This document shows positions 21,819-30,207 of a stretch of 64,000 nucleotides of DNA, piece after piece. Where the stretch lies: positions 647,064,468-647,128,467 of the forward strand of contig NC_081409.1 in assembly GCF_030272615.1 (NCBI RefSeq), given 5' to 3'. The notes under the pieces are model-generated. The model was not told the origin of the DNA. It ran no database searches and saw nothing but the letters and a program-made list of their open reading frames with translations. This DNA is from Cryptomeria japonica (lineage: Eukaryota > Streptophyta > Pinopsida > Cupressales > Cupressaceae). Positions within the stretch are counted from its first letter, which is position 1; each line of letters starts with the position of its first letter. A program made the position numbers and the translations under genes.

Positions 21819-23095
21819 TGTAGCGTCCTAAAATTGTGACACTTGCAATTTCGACCGCATTTGGGTCTTCACGATGGTGATGCAACACTAAACCTGAATG
21901 GAGACCCTGAAACTTGTTCATGACATCAAAAACTGCATTTTTTAGCACCCTGGCCTGATCCTCCTTGCACCCTACTGTCCCTGGAGGTGGGACCATGGCA
22001 CCTAGTGCCCTGGTCCTTCAGGACTAGGGTGCCCAGTGCCCTGGTCCCCCAGGACCATGGCGCCCAACGCCCTGGTCCCTGGCCCTATTTTTGGGCCCGG
22101 TCTCTTATGGGGCTTCGGGTCTTTATGTTTGCAAATTGGAAAATAATCTTCCTAGGTCGGCCTAAGGTCAAAAAAATCAATCTTTTAACCCTAATTGACA
22201 AGTATATAAACTACTTTTCCTCTCCCATTTGATAAGATGGAAAAAGGGCGGAAGCGATATTCAAACATTCAAGCATTCAAACATTCAAGCATTCAAGCAT
22301 TCAAGCATTCAAGCATTCCTTCAAGCAATTGATCATTCTAAGTCTCCATTCAAGGCTAAGTGTTGCATTCAAGACAAGGATTCAACCATTGAATTGGAGA
22401 TCACATACAACTTACAACATACAACAACAATTACACCTTTGCATGTAAGAATACAAACATTCTTACAACAAGGTACTAGTACTTGTTTTACATTACAAAC
22501 ATTTACATTTACAACATTCTCATTTCTTGGTTAATTCCAAAACCGGGGTTTGACCTAAGGGAAAACCCCTAATCCCTAACCCCCCAATCGTCCTCTCTTT
22601 TCTATGTGTAGGTTGCAGGTACACAGCTATAATTGAAGATCTGGAATCCTTGTGCAGAGACGAACAGATCCCCCTTCGTTTCGCGGATTTTTCGGAGGAC
22701 CGTGTGCACGTCGGGCGCCATCGTCCTGTCAACTTTTGCTCAAATTTGTAGGACAGCACCGTCTCATCATTTTACTACTAATTCCAGGTCCGTAGCTTCA
22801 TCCTATATTCCTATCTCTATTTATAAGTCAATCTTTCTCACTTTACATGCATTCCTAGCTCAATCCTTCTATCTACATTCTTTACAAAAGAGGGTAGCCT
22901 TGCTATCTCAACCCTTGAAACTCATTTAGAATCCAATCTTGCATTGTGTGGGATTGGATCTTGTGGGTTTCAACCCCTCTTTTGAATGTAAAGTCTCTCC
23001 TAAGTGAAAACCGTCAACCCTAGTGACCCCCTTTCTCTCTCCTTGGAGTGGTGGGGGGGAACACTTAGGGTTCGCTCGTGATTTTCCACTTTACA
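21819..23095 (+). repeat. E3 3' LTR
   Basis: A 1,277-bp copy of 15161-16399 with scattered substitutions; about 24 bp of its extra length comes from three additional ATTCAAGC units (22260-22320). It ends TTTACA and is followed by the target duplication GTACC. Confidence 0.92.
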
Positions 23096-24646
23096 GTACC
23101 GACACAGATACAAACCAAAACTGGTTTGACAACAAATACTCCAAATGACTGACAAACAAGGATACTGGTAAAACAGAGTGCAACTGATAACATCTAGTAC
23201 AGCTCAATCAGTCATGAACCAGTCACTCAACAAGCTTCCCTCTTAGCTCAATACTACAGTATCATTATATTCTCATGCACAAATAGGTAAACTTGATCAT
23301 CAGATCTTCACAACAGTGAGTTCAATATGTTTTATAGATAGGCATAAAACATAGAACCTTCATATGCTTAACAGGTAAAATAAAGCATCACAAGACAAAA
23401 TCATTTCACATGGCACACATATTTTTCATGTGGAAACCCAACTGGTAAAAACCACAGTGGGGATGAATACCCACAAGCTTCTTTTTGAACTCTTTAGAAG
23501 TCCACTCTATAAGGAGCCTTGTCCGGTTAAAGACATTACAATAGGTTATGCTAGGAACTGATCCTGTTAGGGATACCCGGTTAAGGGTTAAACCCGGTAG
23601 GGTCACCTTGTTAGAGGATTTCAAGAACTCAATAGCTGAAAGGATCTCCTAAGCTCTATAGCTTCTTAGAAATCATTAACCTCAAGTTACCCAGTTAAGG
23701 GATTTGAATCAAGCCTGTTAAGACCACCTTGTTAGGGGATTTTGCAACAAGCCAGTTAAGGCTGCCCTATTAGGGGATTTTACAACTGTTGAAGTGGTTA
23801 GAGATCAACAAAAATTACAATGATATGTTAACAGCACTCAATGCTAATGCAGATCCATTTTGGCTCCTCTTCACCTTCTACACATTCACTTTGCAGGTAT
23901 CTCTTCTCTCCTTTGGTCTCGCAAGAATTACGTATCACTTCCCTAGGATACACACACACGACTTTTGCCAACAACCTTAGAAAGAAACACAACATTGACC
24001 TTATAGGAAACAAACCTTAGAAAGAAACACAACATCAACCTTATAGGAAATATACAGGTCGGTAGCAAAAACCCTAAACCTATTAGGCTAAGCAATTCAA
24101 GTAGTTCGATCCTGACCGTTGAATCATACTGCATTAAATGCAACAATCTTGAATCAATCTCAAGACATTCTCCATCATCCATTATCCACCGATTTCATGG
24201 CGGCTGATAACCCATCACATGTTATCACCATTTGACAAACTTCACACATTCCTAAGCTAGATAGGAATAGTCTTCTTCATGCAAGATCTTTCACGCGCAC
24301 AGAGCTTACGTGGCAACACGATCTGATTTCCATTATACTGCTCACTCATCACATGAAGATCACTGATTGAGTCACTTGAGGTGCTCCAACTGGAAACCCT
24401 GAAGTGGAAGCTACCTACCAACCGGTAGTCATACAATGCTTCCATGTGTCGGTTTCCATAACTACATGCCAGTTCATCTTGAACAAATATGCCACTTCAC
24501 TTTGGCATATAAACTGGTTCATACATATGTCAGTTCCTCTCTCTTTTCACCTATCACATATGTCGGTTCTCTTCATGACACATATTGACATCAATGACAA
24601 CATATAATGTCATTATGTCTTCATGTTGGTTCACATAATGCCAACA
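23096..24646 (-). repeat. E4 5' LTR, outer part
   Basis: Continues the LTR interrupted at 15160; joined, the LTR is about 1.6 kb and starts TGTTGGCATTATG in element orientation (24646). It contains the copia LTR signature of a GG-AAACCC block followed by a GGTAAAAACC block (about 23425-23460), and a degenerate array of GTTAAGG and GTTAGGGGATTT phrases (about 23520-23785), also seen in the E9 LTR. No genes; the ORFs here are not conserved. Confidence 0.85.
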
Positions 24647-25092
24647 GTAGTGTTCAGGGTTTATGAACCAATACAGAGCAGAGCTAGAACCGGAACTCTA
24701 TTTGGCATAACAGATGCATTTTGTGAGTTCTTTTTCAGTGTTTTACTTCAGTAGAAGCTTGTAGTAAGTGAGACTCTCTAGTGATGACCATTATTCTCTA
24801 GGCAGTGTACCTTCCTGCATGTGTAGGCCCCCATTATATGTAATATCTTTTCATATGGCCAGTGAATTGATATTGTGGGTCACAAATCTCCCCGTGGTTT
24901 TTCCTCTTTGAGGTTTTCCACGTATAATTTATGTGTGTTATGGTGTTCATTTATGTGGATGGTTTATTTGCTTCAAGCTATATGTTTATTTGTTTACCGG
25001 TTTATATGTGTATGGTATAAAAGGATAAAATCTTATCTTACCGGCAGAACACTGATTCACCCCCCCCCTCTCAGTGTTCTTGGATCCCAACA
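24647..25092 (+). repeat. X: 3' end of an older plus-strand copia LTR
   Basis: Sequence up to ...CACTGATTCACCCCCCCC...TCTCAGTG...CCCAACA is the 3' end of a copia LTR in plus orientation; it includes GTGGTTTTTCC and TTTTCCACG blocks shared with the other copia LTRs. No primer site follows 25092, so this is a 3' LTR or a solo LTR. E4 was inserted into it at 24646/24647. Confidence 0.75.
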
Positions 25093-26478
25093 ATATTTAC
25101 CTTGTTATTTAAAAGGGGTGATTAGTTATTTGTGTTTTGTTGTATTTTTTGAAATTTTATTCAAAAGGAAAAATTAATATTTAGTTGATTTAATTCAAAT
25201 CTCTTATGTGGAAGTTACACAATGAACTAAATTAATTATGAAAAATTAAATGAAAAGAATCTCGCATGTTGGGAGTTACAATTGAAAAAGGGTATTTTAT
25301 TATTATTGCTTGCTTTTTGGAGAGGGAGGTTTCCATGAATTTTTGCTCTGCAAAATTGCATTTCTCTAGTTATGGGGGTTTTCAAAGGAAGAAATTGGGG
25401 AAAATCAATCTATTCTTGAAAGGATAAATTTGGGGAAAACTTTTGGCTATTGGAAAATGAAATTGAAAAGGATTGTTTGATTCATCTAGATTGGAGTTTT
25501 TAGATCGGTATCTTGTACACACAACTTTTTTCACTGTTTTCTTTTCCAGAAAGCAAAAAAGGTAGGGATTCTAGTTATTTCCCATGCATGTTAAAAATCC
25601 CTCTTTTATTCGAATGGAAATTAATTAGTTGTGTTTATTGTGATGAGAAAATGGAAATAAAGATTGTCTAGAAAATTGGGTTTAGATTTCAAGGGAAATG
25701 GGATTAGATTAGGTCTATTAGTATTATGTGTTTTGGAATTCTTAATTCAAAAAGATAAATGAATCTTGTGATATTTTGATCTCTACAAGTTCTATATTGT
25801 TCTTTATTTTTAATTTCATTTGAAATCTATAGTTGGATTGAATCCTTTTATAAAATCTGGGTATTTGGATTCGTCATTTCAGGAAAACTATTTTTATCTC
25901 TTTTTGTGAAATGTATTGTAACTCTTGCCTTGGATTCAATTTTTTTTATTTATGTGTGTGTGTGTGCCTTCATTATTATTGAAATGTTTATCATTTGTTG
26001 TATTCGAATCGAATTATATTTAATTAATATATTGCTTGGATTGTGAATTATTTTGTTTTATTCTCCTCTATGTTGATTTATGGGGTGGAAACCCCACTGT
26101 GGGTTTACCCACAGCACTGGGGAACCACCCACTATGGGCTACCCATGGCAGTGGGATAGCCATGGTGGGAATCCCCCCCCCCCCCCCTCGTGATAACATT
26201 AGTTGTGTATATTACTTTTTTGACAGAGTTTCAAGAGTCATGCATCGTAGAATATATGATCTTTGATAAATATATTAATTAATTCACTGTTATATTTATG
26301 TATTCAACGACTGAATTCACTTTATATTAAATATATATATAAATAGTATTCATAAATGTCTCTATTTTGGAATATAGTAGTTTTTCAGTAAAGGTGTTTA
26401 AATTCAGTTTTGTATTAGTGATAATGTGATTGTTAAATATATATAAATAAATAATGCCTTGTATATAAATAAATATAT
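25093..26478. other. Unassigned AT-rich intergenic sequence
   Basis: No coding frame, LTR or primer site recognised. It contains a cluster of small perfect or near-perfect hairpins followed by a run of about 15 C (26082-26187) and a strongly AT-rich end (26267-26478). It may be old degraded repeat sequence in which E2 landed. Confidence 0.5.
26082..26187. repeat. Hairpin cluster and C-run
   Basis: CTGTGGGTTTACCCACAG (26097-26114) is an 8-bp-arm hairpin. GGGGT/ACCCC, ATGGG/CCCAT (26134-26146) and ATGGC/GCCAT (26145-26163) pairs follow within 90 bp, then about 15 consecutive C. Confidence 0.6.
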
Positions 26479-27452
26479 TGAACCAAGGAAAACTTCAAGC
26501 AAGGTTAGTAGGTTATTTTAAATCCAAAAGATGTGAAAAGATCAAATAAATGCATAAACTAACACAAATATTACCTTGCAAGAGAGGATTATCTCTTGTT
26601 CCTTTGATTTGGACACTAGTTGAAGCCAAGCATGCGCCCCTACTTGACTTGTTTGGATTGGATGTCCAATAGTGGGATGTGGATGGCTCTCCAAATTGCA
26701 CAACAATGGATGAATGTGGGTGAGGATGGATGAGATTCAAAGATAGATTATGCAGTCAAACTAAGGTTATGATGTGGATTCTCTTGATCGATTCAAATTC
26801 AAACTAGCGGCATGAAGTTACTTGGATTGTGGATGATCAAATGAGGGGATGGAGACCCAAATTTTAAAATTGAATAGAGAAAAATGGATAGTAAAGATTG
26901 AAGAGGAATGGAGGGCTAGCATTTGAGGAGAGGAGATCACATGGATCAAAGGACAATGACATGACAAAAGGGGGTGGAGACCAAGAGATTTGCCATAAAG
27001 GCATTTCTTGTCTCCACCCTCCTCAAGGTTCATGGGAAAGAGTTCCCAATGCACCTAGGAGGAATAAAAGGAATTAAAAATTCCTTGGGGGATGGACATG
27101 GAATTAAAAATTCCTAAGATATTGTGTGCATTGGGATTGGAAAAGGGAAAAGGAATTTCAAAATTCCTTGGGAAGGTGAGAAGCATGGGAGAATGTGAGA
27201 TTTTGAAAATCTCATATTCACCCAAAAAGAGAGTATTTAAGGTGGAAGGTAAGAAGGGGGACAAAGAGGATTTAGCCATAATTGGATATGGTTGAATTTT
27301 GTGCCTAATCATGGGGATTAGGTACTAGCAAGGGATTAGGGGGACTATTTAGAAGAATTAGATGAGGATTACGAGCAAGTGGGATTTGTAGGAGGATTTG
27401 ACTAGGAGAGAGAATGAGTGGAGGGAATTAAAAATTGAAGAATAATGTTAAG
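26479..27452 (-). repeat. E2 3' LTR, first part
   Basis: Begins TGAACCAAGG and matches 36628-37600 closely. It carries four short palindromes in 150 bp (GGAATTAAAAATTCC at 27070 and 27100, GGAATTTCAAAATTCC at 27152, GAGATTTTGAAAATCTC at 27197), kept in the other LTR. It ends with TTAAG (27448-27452), the target of E6. The 67-codon frame here recurs at 37236 only because the LTRs are alike. Confidence 0.85.
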
Positions 27453-28714
27453 TGTTATCTAAAATTTCATTACCCATGTAATTTTAGCCAAAGGATGCAT
27501 ATTTATCAAATGATTACATTTACAAAAGGTACATTGCAGTGTTTAAAGAAAAAAAAAAAAAGGCGTATTTTTCATTTGTATTGAACAATGATAGATTACA
27601 AATTGAGTTCATGCATCTGAAGCATATTTATATACACTGAGTTTCTTAAAACCTCACACAAGCCGTGAGCTTAGCATTTCTATCTTTCCTACATATCCAA
27701 AAAAGAAAAGGATAGAATCAAATAGTGAGTGTGAGGATAACCAGTCATTGCCTTGGGTTGCTTTGACTGGTTATTGGCTGCCCCATTGCCCTTATGAATG
27801 TTTTCTCGATCTTCAGACTCTGAAAAAACCCTACTTTCCTGCACAAAAGAGAAGAGGTGTTAGATCCAACAGATCTAAGAAATGAAAGATCATCCTACAA
27901 CGTATCATTTATCATAGCCTATCATATTTCTGTTTTGAAAGGGTGGGAAAGATAAAGACACAAATCACTGCTTCAGGAGAAAGAAATGTTTATGCTAATG
28001 TGTTTGTTTCATGCGCAGATAATTAGTTACTCTAATTGGCATGTGCCCCTGACCGAGGCTCCCTTCGGGTATGAGCCCGACATACCCTTTAGAGTAACTA
28101 ATCTCAGAATATCAAAGTGGAATGATGAAGAAACCAACTGACGTATCAAAGGGACATGTTTGTTTTAAATATGAAACCTTTTACTTTACTATTCATGATA
28201 TGCATAAAAGGAAAATATTAATGAATAAACTGTTTTAAGGGACATATTATTTCAATGTGAAACCTTACAGTATTTAAAAGGGTCAATACCACATCATGAA
28301 GATAAACAATTCAATGCAACAAGTTGGTAAAGAAACAGAATATCTAAGATTTTTTTTTAATGCATGTTCAAACAGTGAACTTCAATGAAATCAGAATCAA
28401 CTGGTAATGAAATGAGTGTCACGAGCCCGTGCTCAAACTTCATTTCTACATAAGATCAATCCCAGCATGTGCCAAAGTCAGAAATTTAATAAGGATAAAA
28501 CACAATCTCATCAAAAGTACAATTCTCTCAAGGAAAGAATGTGGATAAAATGACATTGGTGAGCAGAAAACAAAGCCAACACAGCATAGTGTTTAGGAAC
28601 TTCGAGGGTTGGGTTTGACACCTCATCTTCTAGCATGCCGCAGTGCTTAGGCTTTGGAAGAGAATGTTAAGGACAAGCTATTACAGTTTCGTCATGTTCC
28701 AGCTGGATGTTTCA
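27453..28714. other. E6 left non-coding part
   Basis: No plus-strand gene seen. Contains a perfect 13-bp inverted repeat, ATTAGTTACTCTA (28022-28034) against 28090-28102, and the first copy of the 17-bp repeat TAACTAATCTCAGAATA (28095-28111). On the minus strand a splice-acceptor-like TTTTGTGCAG is followed by an open stretch (about 27860-27690) that I cannot identify. Confidence 0.5.
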
Positions 28715-29470
28715 CAGTGGTCATTATATTGGCGACAACTCTTGCAAATTTTGTAATGGAGAGGCACGGAAGAAGGTTCTTGGTCCATTTTATGTGCACT
28801 TGAATTCATCTTCAGAATTTGTAGATCCATTTTTTACTCTGGAATGATGCAAAGCAGCAGAGGCTTTATCAAGAACAAAGCTGGCCATACTATTTCCCTG
28901 TTTCCCCTAATTTTCTAAAGAAAGAGGAACGATGTTTTATCTCTGGAAGATTTTTTTGGTTGATGATAGATTTATTTCTACGCAAATCTTTCCTGCTGAT
29001 TTTGCATACATTGGGTTGGCTGCTCCTGGTGAGGCTGGATCTTGGCAAAAGGAAAGTAAGGTAATTTGGGTTATCAATTCTGGACGAAGACTGATCAAAA
29101 TGGGTATTTTCAAATTGTTAATATCAATGCTGGCGAGTATAATATATATGGATGGGTACCAAATGTAGTTGGTGATTACAAGAATGAGATTGTTCTTCAA
29201 CTCTCCCTAGGTTTCGTCAATATGGACTTTGGGAAAGGTATGCAGATTTGTATCCTGAAAATAATCTAGTTTATACAGTTGGAATTAGTGACTACACCAA
29301 AGATTGGTTTTTCACTCACGTTACCAAGAAGAGAAATGATGGGACATATCAAGGAACAACATGAAAAAATCAAATTTCAACTTAATACATTGATACAAAT
29401 TGGGTTTTATACGTTGTTCATATCAATTGCATCCCCAACACGTTCTATTCTTCAGGTGCGATGCAATGAT
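28715..29470 (+). pseudogene. Captured rhamnogalacturonan endolyase fragment (polysaccharide lyase family 4)
   Basis: Reading across frame changes gives a clear match to plant rhamnogalacturonan lyases, which cut the pectin backbone in the cell wall: NGEARKKVLGPFYVHLNS, WPYYFPVSPNF, FAYIGLAAPGEAGSWQ, then the fibronectin-like domain with NGYFQIVNINAGEYNIYGW, and the carbohydrate-binding domain start FRQYGLWERYADLYPENN. Breaks: a 2-base loss at about 28840, an 8-base insertion GTAATTTG at 29060-29067 exactly where GYQFW should follow ESK, a missing segment between GDYK and FRQYG that ends in an intron-like CTCTCCCTAG (about 29200-29210), and an extra A near 29369. This is a non-functional internal fragment. 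Confidence 0.85.
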
Positions 29471-29941
29471 GAAATGTATGGAAATGGGAATGCTTGTGCG
29501 TGTTGCTGGGGATACAATTATGATGTCCCCACCATTCATCATACCCGACCTTGTTTCAATAGCCAAAGCCCTTTCTTCTGCATACATGCCCATTGGTGCA
29601 GTGTTGGTAGGCCAAGAAGTTGCTGGTGTTATTAGTTCTCAAAGTAACAAACTTGGTATCTTTTCACATGGCTTCACTTATTCTGGACATCCTGTATCGT
29701 GTGCTGTTGCACTAGAAGCTTTGAAGATATATAGGGAAAGAAACATTGCTGAATATGTAGATAGCATTTCACCCCTATTCCAAAATAGCATGAGGGCATT
29801 GGCTGGGAGTCCTATTTTGGGAGAGATACGTGGTACAGGACTTATCATTGGAGTAGAATTTACAGATAATAAATCACCCAACGACACCTTTCCGCCTGAG
29901 TGGGGTATAGGAGCATACTTCACAGGGAGATGTATGGACAA
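29471..29941 (+). pseudogene. Captured GABA transaminase fragment, pieces in permuted order
   Basis: The plus-strand frame reads first [17 protein letters not shown] (29485-29540), which in plant GABA transaminase is near the C-terminus, and then directly [19 protein letters not shown] through [20 protein letters not shown] and IRGTGLIIG to [11 protein letters not shown] (29544-29920), the middle of the protein, which carries the pyridoxal-phosphate lysine in SIAKALSS. The end of the middle piece (GRCMDN) and the start of the C-terminal piece (KCMEMG) correspond to the same point of the protein, so the fragment is a circular permutation. The enzyme is a mitochondrial class-III aminotransferase of the GABA shunt; this copy cannot be functional. 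Confidence 0.85.
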
Positions 29942-30207
29942 CAGAAGTGAATTGTTCCTACAGGGTGTTCCTATAGGTAAACAGATTGAGTACAAGTTCA
30001 TTTTTAAAAAAAGGTAAACTTGGAGAAAGTTCATGGCAACCTGGTCCAAACCAAGTGTTTGATACACTGGAAGATGTTCCATCAATGGTTGTATTTTCAA
30101 TATGGGAGAAAGAGAAGGAAACTACTGAGACTAGCTACGAGGAAAAAGTACTTGAGCTTACATCAACAGGTGATTTTAGTGAGAAAATAGTGCAAGAGAT
30201 GTTGTAG
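29942..30207 (+). pseudogene. Captured starch-binding (CBM20-like) module fragment
   Basis: Continues the chimeric frame: [17 protein letters not shown], then after a +1 shift at the A-run (30003-30014) [16 protein letters not shown] and MVVFSIWEKE. The pattern of a P(V/I)G..(I/V)EYKF strand followed by WQPGPN is that of CBM20-type starch-binding folds of plant plastid proteins. I cannot name the parent gene. TAG follows at the end (30205-30207). Confidence 0.5.

Larger units (their letters stand above)
15161..23095 (+). mobile_element. E3: non-autonomous gag-only Ty3/gypsy-like element
   Basis: A 7,935-bp element, TGTAG...TTACA, with LTRs at 15161-16399 and 21819-23095 and target duplication GTACC (15156-15160 and 23096-23100). 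It has a primer-site candidate, a 1.2-kb leader, one gag-protease-like ORF, a polypurine tract, and no reverse transcriptase, RNase H or integrase. It must have been mobilised in trans. The gag zinc motif (CQFHRQLGHDIEKC) is of the kind found in Tat-type elements. Confidence 0.9.

Noticed and set aside
26474-26478. TATAT as firm proof of the E2 limits
   Set aside because: Both flanks are AT-rich, so a 5-bp match is weak; kept only as consistent evidence.
27092-27295. A 67-codon plus-strand frame repeated at 37236-37439 with high similarity
   Set aside because: It lies wholly in the two E2 LTRs, whose overall likeness explains it; no motif, and antisense to the element.
29400-30017. A 205-codon frame resembling GABA transaminase as a host gene
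   Set aside because: Pieces are in permuted order, lack most of the protein, fuse into another gene's module and lie inside a mobile insertion; treated as a captured pseudogene.
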